Of a DNA stretch of 64,000 nt, positions 34,600 through 46,499 are shown piece by piece. Where the stretch lies: NCBI GenBank assembly GCA_015680685.1, contig MNCI01023297.1, positions 136,985 through 200,984 on the forward strand, given 5' to 3'. The DNA comes from Gnetum montanum. Lineage: Eukaryota > Streptophyta > Gnetopsida > Gnetales > Gnetaceae. How positions within the stretch are numbered: the stretch's first letter is position 1; each line of letters starts with the position of its first letter. Under the pieces are notes generated by a model. That model ran no database searches and had not been told where the DNA came from. It saw only the letters and a program-made list of their open reading frames with translations. The translations under genes and the position numbers were made by a program.

Positions 34600-35670
34600 G
34601 CATAAATGATCATCAATTAAGTCCATGAGGGACTATGTGGAGGTCACATAGCACCCAGGGTAATGGCAAAAAAAATCAAATGCTTAGGTTATTATTGGCC
34701 TTACGTGGAGCATGATTCTGTTTTCAAGGTCAAGATGTGTGATGTGTATTAGTGACATGGCAACTTAATGCACATGCCACCCACTGAACTCCATACTACG
34801 TAGATCACATGGCTGTTCCAATGTTGGGGGTTGGACATCATAGCACCTATCACACCTAAGTCTTTGGCAAGACATAGCTTCATCATAACTACAACTGAAT
34901 ACTTTACCACATGAGTTGAAGCCATCCCCTTTAGGAAGACAATGTCACAATAGGTTTGAAAATTTACTCTTGACAACATAGTGACTCAATTTGGTCTACC
35001 CATGACTCTATTCATGGACAACGAGCCATAATTTAGTAGTGCAGAAACCAAAGCCTTCTACGAGCACCTTGGCATCAAACATTCATTTTCATCACCATAC
35101 TATCCATAGGAAAATGGCCAAGCAGAGGCTACAAACAAATTCATCATCAACCTTTAAAAGAATATGCTTAGTAACGGTAGACAATGATGGCATGAACAGC
35201 TGGTCTACACGCTATTGGCCCACTACACAACGTGCAAAACAACAACTGGTAAGATGCGATATAGCTTTATGCATGGATCTAAAGCAATGTTACCTATTGA
35301 ATTATAGGTCCCATCACTCCATATGATCCTCTTGAGTTTCATTAATGAGGTTCAAAATAATGAGTTGAGAACCATTGACCTCAACTCTATAGAGGATGAG
35401 CACATGCAAATACTTGATCACATTGAGTGGTATAAATAAAATCAATGGCAAAAGCACCATCACAATTAGCATCAACACCTGATCAAGAAAGAAAACCTAG
35501 TCCTCAAGGTCGCTCATGAACCCATGAACAAATTCTCAGCCAACTAGAAAGGGCCTTTCTTGGTCATAAAGGCTTATGATAATGGAGCATTCAAGCTTGC
35601 TGATCTAGATGGCAATGACTTTGCCAACCCGATCAACCATTCGTACCTCAAGCGCTATTACACATAACAT
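34600..35670 (+). pseudogene. Integrase of element C
   Basis: The zinc-binding N-terminus is degraded: VHEGLCGGH (34621-34650) and YYWPYVEHD are readable, but the CxxC pair reads CDVY. The catalytic core has WGLDIIAPITP (first Asp, about 34830), FMDNEP (second Asp, about 35018) and PYYP-ENGQAEATNKF (Glu, about 35122), so the D,D,E residues can all be read. The C-terminal part has WYK, NKFSAN-KGPFLVIKAYDNG and HSYLKRYY near 35650, the GPF/Y module and a typical Tat end. Six or more stops interrupt it. Confidence 0.88.
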
Positions 35671-35689
35671 ATAGCATTGACATAGCAAG

Positions 35690-35980
35690 GTGAGAAAATG
35701 TCTACTATGACATTAAAATGGCACAAAACATCTGCTATGATGTTAAACTAGCATAGAATGTCCTTGGGCTATGACATTAAACTAGCACCCACAGCATGGT
35801 CTATTATGACCTTAAACTGGTAATCCACCATCTGCTACAACATTAAACTAGCACACAATTATCTACTAGAACTATAAACTAGCACATCATGGTCTACCAG
35901 GACCTTAAACTAGGTTCACAATCTGCTAGGACCTTAAACTAGCATAGCATGTCGTCTACCAAAACCTAAAACTAGTTTTG
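35690..35980 (+). repeat. Minisatellite with TTAAACTAGCA core, about 31-bp unit
   Basis: Nine copies of (A/C)TTAAACTAGCA-like cores occur at about 35710, 35742, 35775, 35811, 35843, 35873, 35903, 35932 and 35965, spaced 29-36 bp, with TCTGCTATGAC-like filler between. Isolated copies of the same motif sit inside both ends of the putative intron (26495-26515 and 32005-32022). Confidence 0.88.
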
Positions 35981-37470
35981 TAGTTCAACACACATAGTTC
36001 TGCAAACAAGTAAGTGTGAATACTCCTAACCCTCTATCACCTACCCACACCTCTTGGGTAGGATGGGATGGGATGTTGTAGTTCCAGAATGAAGTTCTTG
36101 TTGTCAATAAAAAGACCTCTAGAACATTTGTAGTGTCACCACCCTCAGCATCTTCTGGACCTTCTGTAGCTATCGCCACCGTCACCAGTCATCTCGGTCT
36201 GAGCTCTCACTTTCAACATCACTCACTAGAGTACCAACAGTACTATGGCCCAACCATAGCACTACCATCCTCTAGCCCTCACCATTGCCTAGGCTTGCAT
36301 GATCATCCAACAGGTTAGCTCCTTGCCAACCAACTATGTTTCCTAGCTCTTGTCCTTTGTGAGAAGTCCTAAGCACCTGCATTTCCAACATCTTTTGCCA
36401 TTTTTGTGCTCACTTTTGGTGTGGCTACTTGAGCTTTTATAGCCTACTACCACCAATGCCCACATTGGCCTTCCTACTTTAGACATTACATGCACCTACA
36501 ACTAATGCAACACTTGCAGCCCTTGCAAAGCCCTCACAAATAGGAGTTCATTCTCATCTCACATGATGTGGTTATTTTTCTTGTTCTCTCTGTGTTGCAT
36601 TTGCAAGATGAAGCCTCGATCATGGTTGTTCAGAGATGTGTTTCACCATGGTGATAAGTCATCACACTACTCTAATGTATCTACTTTGACTCATCAAGCT
36701 ACTCAAGAGTGCACATCCCTACTACCCTACTATAGCCTATTTGCATTTACCACTTTACCTTACATTTTCCTGCATTCCCTACAAGCTTCCCTAATGCACA
36801 TGACATCCTTCTTTTAGTCAACCATAGAACCCATGATAAACATAACACAACTTGAACCATGGGGAGCCTTTGAGGGCTGGTCAAAGCCCAAGAAAATGTA
36901 ACACAACTCATCCTAGAAAGGAAACACTTTTCCTACATATGCAACGCAGTTGCCTCTAAGAGAATTTTGTTGGGCAGCACGTAGTCTATCTAGCAACAAA
37001 CATCTTCTAGTTTAAAAAAACCAAAAAGGAAAAAAAAGAAAGAAAAGAGAAAAAAAACAAAAGATGGGACGAAACAAGTGCCCAAGAAAAAAATGGAAAA
37101 GCTGCCATTTCACAGCCGATCCAACCATGGATCAATCATCTCACAAGCACTCTAATGAAAGGTCAAAATTTCAGGGGCATGCCATCACCGTATGTTGACT
37201 CCCTCACAAACACTCATTGAGGGATCACAATTTGGTGACAAGACATCATGGTGTCGCATCTTGTAGCTACATGCATAATGAGCATTCTTCTCACTTGCTA
37301 TCCCTTAGTCCATCTCCTTAAGCTACTCCCTGCCATACTTTATTCCCTTAGCACTCTCAAGCATGGTGAAGCATTATCTAATTGGGCACCAATGAGCAAT
37401 GTTGGTGTTGTGTTTCCTATGGTGTTTCATATTATTTGTTGACATCTCTTGGGCCACTTCTCTAGACATC
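35981..37470 (+). other. Element C 3' spacer
   Basis: No recognisable coding domain. It contains short open stretches that resemble nothing known (for example 36133-36318), an A/G-rich run near 37010-37075, and sequence leading to the purine tract. Some Tat elements place extra ORFs here, but none can be supported. Confidence 0.5.
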
Positions 37471-37486
37471 AACAAAGGGGAGACAA
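37471..37486 (+). other. Polypurine tract of element C
   Basis: ACAAAGGGGAGACAA sits directly before the TGAAACACC start of the 3' LTR, as required for plus-strand priming. It fixes the LTR start. Confidence 0.85.
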
Positions 37487-39149
37487 TGAAACACCACCAA
37501 TTTCAGGCCTCAGCACTTCAACTGCAAATTTATCAAAGTGTCAAAATTTGGCAAATTTTTCTAAGTGTTGGTGCTACACTCACCAACATAGCTAGCGTAG
37601 CATGCATCAAGGCCTATTTTTCCAGATTTTCTAAGTGTCGAAAATAATTGCATGAAAATTTTTCTAAGTGTTCTACTATGCTCTCACTCTACCTGCTATG
37701 CTCTAGAGTGTAGCTAGCGTAGCACACTTTTTAGTAGCTAGTTTTTCCTAAGTGTTGGATAAGAAGCTATCAAGCTAGCTCAGCATGAAAGAGACAATTA
37801 CCAAATTTTCTAACTCCTAAGGCTACCTCTCCTAATACACCCCAGAGCATAGCCAATGTAGCATGAAGGAAAATTGCAAATTTTGTCAAATTTTTCTAAG
37901 TATCCCTGCTATGCCTTGCTACACTCCAAAGTGTAGCTAGCATAACTAGTGTTGGACATTCAAATTTTGCAAAATTTGACTAAGTGTTATGCTACACTCT
38001 AGAGCATAGCTAGTGTAACATTGAAGAAAAGCCTTCGACAACCTCCAAGATTCTCTAGAACTTAACATCAGCTTTCATTTCAACTCCAACATTCCTCCAA
38101 CAAGCAAAATCAACAATTTGTATCTCTTTTTCAACCCCATTAGTCCCCCAAATTGTACCTATGCTTAACCCTACTCAAAAGAAGGGAAGACGTAGTCCCA
38201 AAGCGTAGCCTCCAAGTTTCACTATTTTATGCACTGTTTGCAAGTACATTATGCTCATTCAAATTCTAACACATGCAATCTTGGTAGTATAGTCACAGTT
38301 CAACCATATCTAGGGATCCACTGCAGTAATATAGAGTGTAACACTTTGCTACTCCCATGGGAGTGTAGCAAGGTCTAGCGTAGCCCCATCTACCCTCATG
38401 CCATGTGGTGGCCGATCGACATTTCATGCTAACCCTAGCACTATAAATACCCATGCATTCAACATTCTAGGGGTTGGTAAATCAAAGAGCATTTGGAATT
38501 TTGGCATTTTGAGCATTCTTAGCACTCTTGCACTTGAGCACACTTAGCACTTTGGTGCATTCTAAGACCTTGTCAAACAACTGGTGTACACCATCCAGCA
38601 TGTAGTCCATCACTGTTCCAGTAGAGCCCAGTAATAACTAGCCTGGCAGGTTCAGTTCCCATGATAGACATCAATTCCAAGCCTGAGCATCCTAGATATT
38701 GTCACTACACTATTATGTTGTTACTATGTCCATCTGTATACTACGTACCATTCTCATCTCTTTTCCTATAATTGCTACACTCCCCTATTTAGGGTAGTGC
38801 ACTTTCATTTTTCTATTCTATTGCATTTTCAAGTACTTTCTCTTTTTCATTTGGCATAGAATTTGCATTTTCTCATTGTTTCACATGCATTTGCATGCTT
38901 ACACCATTGTTTTTGGGCTAGGACACCTTGCTACGCTCTGGCTTAGCTAGTCTCGGTGTCCACTAGTAACATCGTATAAACACCCTCTCACACATATTTG
39001 TCATAACACCTTGTGAGTTCCTATTTAATCAACAAAATCCTTTAGGGCACTTTGTTTCCATTTTCAACATGACCCTCACATGGACTTAGGATTAGGTTGT
39101 ATGCCCACTAACCTCTACGTGTTCTAACCACCGATGTTTTCAGTCATCA
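37487..39149 (+). repeat. 3' LTR of element C
   Basis: TGAAACACCACCAATTTC...CAGTCATCA. The copy matches 20530-22139 throughout, with differences in roughly one base in eight in the first 240 bp aligned by eye. Palindrome units run 37535-38030, including one more than the 5' LTR (about 37950-38010). TATAAATAC is at 38443. Confidence 0.92.
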
Positions 39150-39151
39150 TA

Positions 39152-39699
39152 ATCATTAGTAAACAGCAACAGTGGCACTATGTCCTATGGCAATAAAGCA
39201 CTTTTATTAGTAAAAATAACAAAAAGTCACACTTAAACAAAAAAAATAAAGTAAAATATATAAGAAAGTGTAAAATAATCAAGAAAACTTCAAAGGTACT
39301 ATCGATGGTGCAAATTTGGGAAAATTTTGAAAATCAAAAATTTGTAAAATAAATAACTTGTAAAATCAAAAATGTGGAAAAAAAGTAGAAAAACTAAGAA
39401 GTCATATGGATCATTAGCATAGATGGCCATCTCCCCCATGACTAAGTTGGAAGGAGGAGATCTAAAAAATGGAACGTGGTTGTCCATCCATCAAGATGGT
39501 AGTTGCACCGGCTTATCTTGGTTCTAAGAAATGTTTTACTTATTGGATGTTGACCAGCTACTTTTTATTTGGGCTTTCAAGCTTGTAAATTAACATGGCC
39601 CTAGAGGAAAAGGTTTGATCAATTATATAAGGTTCCTCCCACAACATTTGGAATTTGTCTTCTAGGGTACATGAATAGGATTCCAATACAAAATCTTAT
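39152..39699 (-). other. Element B spacer on the integrase side of the C insertion
   Basis: AT-rich noncoding sequence. 39300-39500 aligns with A at about 11240-11480 (CCCATGACTAA block), and 39152-39260 with A near 11180-11240. This confirms that B continued here before C inserted. Confidence 0.65.
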
Positions 39700-40880
39700 C
39701 ACCTAGTTGAAATGTTACTTTCCATATTTTGAGGTCATGATTCTACTTGTGAATGCCTTGTGCACCTCATTCAAACATAGGACCACCAATTTATTTTCAT
39801 CTAGCACATTCAAGTTGATCAATCTTTCTTTCTATGCTAGACTAAGGTCAAGATCCAGATCACATGTTGTTGAGAGTGTACAGAGCTCGAACTAGATCAA
39901 GAGGGTTGGAAGTTTTCCATACACTAACTTGTAGGAAGAGTAGCTAATAGGGAGTTTCCATGTTGAGCAATAGGCCCAAAGGACATCATTGAGTTTGGTG
40001 CTCTAATCTCTCCTATATTTGCTTATGGTTCTTGTTAAGAATTTTGTGATCTCCTAGTTAGTTACCTCTGCTTGACCGTTGGCTTGGAGGTAATAGGATG
40101 TTGTTAATTTATGTTCAACCCCCAAGCATTGCATCAACTTTCTAAAAGTGGAACCTATGAAATGAGTTCCATTATCATAAATTAGTGCATGTGGCATGCC
40201 AATCCTATTTACAACATTTTTTTGTATAAATCTAACAATAGTGAATGATGTATAATTAGTAACAACTACTACTTCTACTCATTTTATGTAGTAGTCAGCT
40301 ACTACAATGATATATGCCTTTCCATTAGACATGGGTGTGATGGGACCCATGAAGTCAATGCCCCATATGTCAAAAGGCTCTAGTGGTTGAACACAATATT
40401 GAGGACCTTCCATTCGAGTGGTCATCCCACCATCTCGTTGACAACATTCACAAAATTGGATAAACTGGTGGGCATCCCTAAAGATTGTAGGCCAATAGTA
40501 TCTTGCCATCAGGATTTTTATGATCATGCATCTCCCTACATAGTGGCCTCTATAAGGCCCTTCGTGAACATCTTAGAGAACACATAGTTGATCTTCATCA
40601 GGGAAACACCAATGAATTAGTCCATTGGCACACACCTTGTAGAGGCGTCCATTGATTTCTATGAAGTATTTGGCCCAATGAAGAAATTTTTGCTTCTTTC
40701 TGAGGTCAAGATCTTGTGGCATCTCCTAAGTAAGACGATAGGCGAGGATGCCATTGTACCATGTTGTTTCTGTGGACATTTGTTCTTTTATTGCTCCTAT
40801 AAAGAGAAGTTCATTTGGAAACTAATTCGAGAGTGGGCTCTCCTCCTCTTTATTATCCCATCTTAAGTGAGAGAGGTGGT
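39700..40880 (-). pseudogene. Integrase of element B
   Basis: Minus strand. The zinc-finger region reads HEGPYRGHYVGRCM, MARYYWPTIFRDAHQF and CECCQRDGGM (40570-40430), so both His and both Cys of HHCC are retained. The core follows: FDIWGIDFMGPITPMSNGKA (first Asp, about 40354), MPHALIYDNGTHF (second Asp, about 40170) and LQANGQAEVTN (Glu, about 40067). Spacing fits D,D(35)E. An 82-codon stretch, 40527-40279, is still open. The C-terminal SSYKLVYGKLP block (about 39930) is also present. The joining enzyme of the element; stops make it inactive. Confidence 0.92.
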
Positions 40881-42430
40881 TAGTGAGCAAATTCTTGGTC
40901 CCTTTTAATTTACCATTGTGAGATCAAATTCTTGCAAGATCATGAGCCACTATATGATACAAGGGTTCACTAATGGCTTGTTCATGAGGAAGCAAATTGC
41001 ATTATGATTTGTGTGCATAAATACTTTGTAGCCAAGCACATATTTCCCAAACGTTTCAAGAACATACACCATTGCCATTAGTTCCTTCTCCATGATGGTG
41101 TAATTTAATTGTGCCTTGATAATGCTTCAGCTAGCGTAGTGGATGTAGTATGGGAGTTTCTTATCATCCAACTATGTGAGCACAACTTCCAAGGCATAGT
41201 TAGATGCATTTACCATGATGTTGAATGGTTTGGAATAGTCTAGTGCCCATAGAATTGGTGTTTCTATAAGTTTATCCTTTAACTTTTGGAATGCTTGTTC
41301 ACATTCCCTAGTCTAGATGAAAGGTGCATCTTTCTTTGTAAGCTCTACCAATAGTTTTATGATCTTAGAGAAATTCTCTATGAATCATCAGTAGTAGCCA
41401 ATGGGTTATTGCTTGGATGACCCTTATTTTATTAGGGTCTACCTCAATCCCTTTTTGAGTGATTCTATGCCTTAGTACAATGCCTTCTTAGACCATGAGG
41501 TGGCTCTTTTGTCAGTTGTGTCACAGATTTGTTTCCACACATCTTTTCAATACTTACTTAAGGTAGTCCAAGGCTTGCTCAAATGCAGCTCCATAGGTCG
41601 AGAAGTCATCCATGAAGACATCTACACCACTACTAATCTATTGCTAGAAGATGCTAAGGACAAGGCATTGAAATGTTGCAGGGGCATTACACAGATCACA
41701 TGGCATCTTAAAATATGCAAAAGTCCCCCATGGACTTGTGAATGTTGTCTTGACTTGATCTTTTGGTGTAATTTAGATTTGGTTATAACCACTATAACCA
41801 TCCAAGAAGCTATAATAGCAACACCCATAGATAGTGTCCATCACTTGTTTCACAAACGCTAATCAAAAATGATCTTTAAATGTTATCATGTTCAATAGCC
41901 TGAAGTTGATGCAAACTCACCATTTGTCACCTTTCTTTAGCATGATTACAAGTGGGCTAATCTTCTCACTATCTATGATGGGATAGATAAACCTTGCCTT
42001 GAGGAGTTGCTCTATTTCCTCCTTGATGATCTACTTCAATTTGGGATTCAATTGTCTCTGCTACTACCTTCTTAGCTTCATGGCTAGGTTGGTGTAGATG
42101 TGATGCTAGCATATCCATGAATCAATTCCAGTCTGCTTGAGATAGGACCAAGCAAAGGCTGTTTTCAATTTGTTAACCACATCTAACAACCTTTCTTTTT
42201 ATTTAGGAGCAAGTTTGGCATTGATTATGACCAACTTACCATTGTTTAAGAATGCATACTCCATGCTGGTTGGTAGAGATTTCAACTCTAAGGGCTCTTT
42301 CTTAAAGTTATCAGAGATTTCCAACTCTCCCCAATAGGTATCATCATTTTCATCATTAAAGAGTTTGTGATGAACTTATTCAAGTTCATCCATGCCTTCA
42401 ACATAAGCACATGTTAGGCTTCCAATTGGT
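40881..42430 (-). pseudogene. Reverse transcriptase and RNase H of element B
   Basis: Minus strand, several frames. The RT blocks are YYSFLDGYSGYNQ-like sequence (about 41810), CNAPATFQCLVLSIF (about 41670) and VFMDDFSTYGAAFEQ (about 41610), with both catalytic Asp kept as FMDD. KRCVETNL and ITQKGIEVDPNKI (about 41450) follow. The RNase H reads KLPYYIHYAS-like, NYTIMEKELMAMVYVLETF (about 41080) and HTNHNAICFLMNK (about 40990). KRCxETNLxLNxEKCH and KGIEVD wording is typical of the Athila/Tat side of Ty3/gypsy. There is no archaeal RNase H, unlike C. Confidence 0.85.
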
Positions 42431-42539
42431 TTCATGAATAACATGTTGCTTTCTAAGTCATCTATCAGCCATTGGGTGCCCTCCTATTTTGTGGTTGCTA
42501 CATATAGACACCATTGAATATCTATTTTTTGTGCACACT

Positions 42540-42990
42540 AATTGTATGCTTCAATGTTTGTACTTTTGATGGACCAAATCTTTTACACACCATTGCACTC
42601 ATATCACTATACACGATGCATGGAATATGCTTCTTCCCTAATTGTCCAAATTCATTTTCCCTGGAGCTTTCCAATTAGAGGTCTCTTATGCCCATTCGTG
42701 CATTGACCATGCCTAACCAAGCTCTTCCCATAATGATGAGGAAGTCACCTTTGCAATTCTCAATTTTGATCATTAGAAAATAGGCGGGATAGGACCACCC
42801 ACAAACTATGATCACAATGTCCTCTACTAACCCCAGCGCAATAGTAATTGACTAGTCTTCTAATTCCAAATGAATGTTGCTCTTCTTGAGAGGTGGTAGG
42901 TTCCAAGCTTTGTACATGTCATGGGAGATGAGGTTGACACTGGAACCAGAATCAAGAAGAGCCTTGCAAGTAAATGAGTGGACTTCCTAG
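42540..42990 (-). pseudogene. Aspartic protease of element B
   Basis: CKALLDSGSSVNLISHDMYK (about 42970-42910) contains an intact D-S-G active-site triad. About 75 residues later, DFLIIMGRAWLGMVNARMGI (about 42740-42680) is the (I/L)xGRxWL motif. A Y-S-D stretch closes the domain. Element E has the same domain with DSR instead of DSG. The protease would mature gag and pol; upstream and downstream joints are frameshifted. Confidence 0.85.
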
Positions 42991-42999
42991 GTTAGATCA

Positions 43000-45470
43000 T
43001 TTCATGGGAAGATGGCCAACCTTGATCTAATTAGAAATAGCATAAGTTAGCACCATAGTGTGGATCCCACACAACATTTGGTTTGAAGGGCACTCGACAG
43101 TGTTGGATGTAGAGGATAAGGGTGTTGGAGATGTAGGGTGTTTAGCCACATGAGATTGTGAGGGTTTAGGAGGACTATTGGATAAAAAAAAGGTCATTTT
43201 CTAGATTAATTGTCTAAACCACATGGCTAGAAGGCTATATGTGAATGTACAACCCTTGTGGCATTTCGTTGCTATGGCTATGGAGGGATTTCACCTTGCA
43301 TGGATAGAGTAGGAGGTAACTGGGTAGATGGTAGAGGGACATGTGTAAATAGATGTGGAGGATGGTATGGATATGGGTTCTTCCCCCAAGTGGAGGATGA
43401 CTATGTTTAGTGGTACTTTGGAGGGTAATAGTGATGTTGAAATGAGACATGACTTACAGAACTTTTTGGAGAGACTCGTCGCTAAACATAGTACATGTAT
43501 GGATTTGGTTGCTTATAAGGATACTACTACCTTGGTGGTGGCATTCCCCATGATTGTGGTTGGTGCCACCACTGGTATTATTCATATGGTTGTGGTGGAT
43601 CTCCACTTGGATAGTAAGCTTGTTGTTGTTGATGGAATTGTCTTGGATTGCCCTGAGGATAAGGTAATCATATAGGTTCTTGCCTATGTGCTAGTTAAGG
43701 ATTCAGTGCATACACCCTAAACTCTTGTAAGTGTGATACCACAAGGAAACATCCCTTTAGATATTTTTATTGACAAACGTCACAACCAGCATCATCTTCA
43801 GACTATTTTACTCTTTGCATTCTTCAGTAATCTTCATAGCAGTTTCAAATTTTTCATCCAAAGAGTCCCATAATTTATCAACCGTTTGCTAAAATATTAT
43901 AAATAAATTTTTGGATGGGTAATATTTTTCTATCCACCACTTCATTGAGTGGTGACTCCTCCTAATCACAAAATTGGACCTCCCATTTCCTGATGGAAGG
44001 GTCCCTATTATAATCTTCCATACTTTCCCTTTTTCGCAACTCACCTTCTTCTTTTGCTATCTCTCTATTAGCCTTTGTATTTGATGAGCTCTTAGTTCAA
44101 ATAGTCTCCCTTGGGCATACACCCCAAGAGTTCTTCTAGTTTCTACTCTGAGCCCATCTATGATGCAGCCAAGTTGTTCCCTCCAAGAATAACCATGGCC
44201 AGGGCATCGATGTAAGAGTGAATAATATCTGCCCATAGTGAAATCCAAGGGTTCATGTATTCCTTGTTTCCATCCTTAGATCTGCTTCCTTAAATTAAAC
44301 ACTCTGGAGTACGTTTGATATTTTTCGTTGAATAGCTCCAACATGGTACTCCATCTGTAGATAGATTTTGGCTCCAAGGATTAGTACTAGCTTTTAGCTT
44401 CCTTAATGAGTGTCCTAAAAAAGAGATTAGGTTTCTACCATTTATTTTCTATGTTATGTAAGGCACAGGCATCATGAAAAGCTTGTAAATATGTCTATGG
44501 ATCATATTTGTATCCCCGTTCAAAGCTTGGGATATTATTCGTGTCTAAGCACTTGATCCAACTATCTTTCATATGCCTGGTTGGAATTCTAACTACCTCT
44601 ATGATGTTAAGCATACTTCTAGTCACCAACAGAGGTTCCTCATCATGATTGTGTCAATTATGTCAATGATGGTTCCTGCCAACTCTACGTTCTTAATGGC
44701 CTTGATATTCATTGTTATCTTGTTGATCACCCTCATCAAGATTATCTCAATGGAGACTTCTATGAGAATCGTCAAATGAAGAGGAATGTTTGGAATTGGA
44801 TGAAGAGGATGGAGAGGAAGGTGGACTACCATCACCACTACCAATATGATATCCACCACCATGATTTTGCTCATCACGACCACCATCCTTAGATCCCTTG
44901 CTATTGTGATGTTTACCTAAGTCCCTACCTTGACTGTCACCTATTTCCAAACATATTTTATGAATAGTTGACCATGGGTTCAAGGTCACACCCTCATTAC
45001 CAATAATAGGGGGTGGAGAATCTTCATGTTGAGAACCTTTAAAGGGAGGATCCTTATTGTCATCTTGATCTAGTAGGAATAAGTGATTAGTGAAATGTTT
45101 TTCCTTCATTGCCTCATGGTGCTTCTCCTAATGTCAATTTTACTTGCATTGTGTTTTAGTGGGATGGTAGTCTCAAGTGTCATAACCATTCACAAAATAT
45201 TCCTTGTGAAGATCTAGAATACCCAACTTCTTAAGAGTTTTAAATATCATCCTAAGTACAAATTGATCGAGGGGCAAGACGATGTTACCCTCCATATCGC
45301 ACCATCGTAACTGTTCATCCTGATGTAGGATGAAGGTGAAGTCAGGTACATACTCATTTGGGTCAATATATACCACTTTACACTCCTCTAGGACTGGTGA
45401 TTTAACATCTTCATGCTTGTGAGAATAAGAACACAGTTTGCAATATGAAATAAAACATCAGTTTGCTTTT
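43000..45470 (-). pseudogene. gag of element B
   Basis: Minus strand. N-terminal pieces lie at 45376-45173 and 45109-44747 (the latter with a Gly- and Ser-rich end, SPPSSPSSSSNSKHSS). The capsid core reads NNIPSFERGYKYDPQTYLQA (about 44540-44480) and RYYSLLHRCPGHGYSWREQL followed by YAQGRLFELRAHQIQRLIER (44248-44057), which are Retrotrans_gag blocks. The C-terminal 1 kb (44000-43000) is Ser/Thr/Pro/Tyr-rich and low in complexity. The same order is seen in A and E. No CCHC zinc knuckle was found. Confidence 0.85.
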
Positions 45471-45570
45471 ATAATTCTATGTATATCGGGAATGATATTG
45501 ACCTTGAGGTTCATACAACGATATTAATGTATTCACCAAACCTAAATAGCACACATTTCAACAAACAAAG

Positions 45571-45588
45571 TTCCTAGCAACAATGCCA
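45571..45588 (-). other. Primer-binding site of element B (tRNA-Asp type)
   Basis: The minus strand reads TGGCATTGTTGCTAGGAA just inside the 5' LTR. Differences from TGGCGCCGTTGCCGGGGA are G to A or C to T only. Confidence 0.8.
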
Positions 45589-45589
45589 A

Positions 45590-46494
45590 TGAAGAGTGCA
45601 AGGTACCCCTACGCCCAACCATACGAATCACAGAGCGTTCACATAAGATTTGATCGAATTCCATGGACTTTATAGTTTCCAATGCACTAGTCTTCTAGGT
45701 AGTGAACCTTGCCCTAAGGTCATTTGTTGTCTTCCTAATTACACTTGTGAAGCACATGGCATGGTTAAGTGTAATTGAGGCATACAATTTGTATAGTTTT
45801 ATGTTTTATAGTCTTGGTGCTTGAATAGAGATAAAGACAAGGTAATTTAATGGCTAATTCAATGTAACTAACCTACTAGCCTCTAGCTAATCCTAACATA
45901 AGTATCCAATCCCACTTTTTGTACACATCCTGAACCCACATATCCATTGTTGGGTTACCAAGTGCTATGCTACTGGATGTACCAAGCAATAACGCTGTTG
46001 GGATTACCAAGCGAATACATGTTACGCTCGAAGCAATCATACTTATGTATTTAATGTATCTAGCTTATCTTACTCTTAATTAGCTTAATTAATTGAAAAC
46101 ACTAAATAAGTAATTAAAAACATTAAATGCATAAATAAAATATTTAACCTATCCAGAATGTTGCAAGGTTTATCAGAAAGCCCATCTTTATTGCAGCACA
46201 CATTATCATGCTTAGGTACAACAATGCTCAAATAAAGATCCATGCACTCAATGACTCCTACTATAGGCACTTGGGAAAAATATTCTAACTTTCAAATAGA
46301 AAAACTATAATAGCTTTGCTATTGCTATGAGAATTGATGTCATAAATGCAACTGGTGACTCGTATTTATAGACCAGGATAGATCCATGTGCCAATGGGAG
46401 CACGTCAACGCAATTGATTACGTCGATGAGGCCTCATCGATGTAATAGACTGCATCAACGAGGCCTTGTTGATGCGACAAACCAAAACTCATCA
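45590..46494 (-). repeat. 5' LTR of element B (905 bp)
   Basis: TGAAGAG...ACTCATCA. Partner of 14728-15680. The U3 motif array is at 46390-46480 and TATTTATAGACC (TATA on the minus strand) near 46362-46373. Right CCAAG duplication follows at 46495. Confidence 0.93.
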
Positions 46495-46499
46495 CCAAG
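46495..46499. other. Target-site duplication CCAAG, right copy (element B)
   Basis: Second copy of CCAAG, followed by TGCTATGCTACTAGG, the direct continuation of the interrupted A LTR. Confidence 0.9.

Larger units (their letters stand above)
20530..39151 (+). mobile_element. Element C: giant Tat-lineage Ty3/gypsy retrotransposon (about 18.6 kb) nested in B
   Basis: Paired LTRs of about 1.6 kb (20530-22139, 37487-39149) flank a primer site, gag, protease, a probable intron, RT, RNase H, a second archaeal-type RNase H, integrase, a minisatellite and a purine tract. The second RNase H is diagnostic of the Tat lineage. A possible target duplication ATCAT lies at 20525-20529 and 39152-39156; the right copy starts 2 bp beyond the TCA end, so the exact LTR terminus is uncertain. 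The C insertion opposes the B transcription direction. The empty site survives in element A near 11190-11240. Confidence 0.9.
14728..46494 (-). mobile_element. Element B: Athila-like Ty3/gypsy retrotransposon nested in A and hosting C
   Basis: It is bounded by paired LTRs (14728-15680 and 45590-46494) and by CCAAG at 14723-14727 and 46495-46499. Without element C it is about 13.1 kb. Minus-strand order: 5' LTR, tRNA-Asp-type primer site, gag, protease, RT, RNase H, integrase, spacer (split by C), accessory ORF, polypurine tract, 3' LTR. That is the Athila-type layout. All ORFs carry stops and frameshifts, but the key catalytic motifs can still be read. It is the most complete family member here and serves as the reference for A, D, E and F. 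Confidence 0.93.

Noticed and set aside
36133-36318. Plus-strand 61-codon ORF with Ser/His/Pro-rich text, considered as an extra Tat ORF
   Set aside because: Too short, low in complexity, no second copy in the window to test conservation.
43355-43675. Plus-strand 106-codon ORF rich in Val and Asp
   Set aside because: Antisense shadow of the Thr/Ser/Pro-rich gag tail of element B.
44623-44886. Hydrophobic 87-codon minus-strand ORF resembling membrane helices
   Set aside because: Out of frame with the gag core and Ser-rich linker of element B, which occupy the same strand in another frame.
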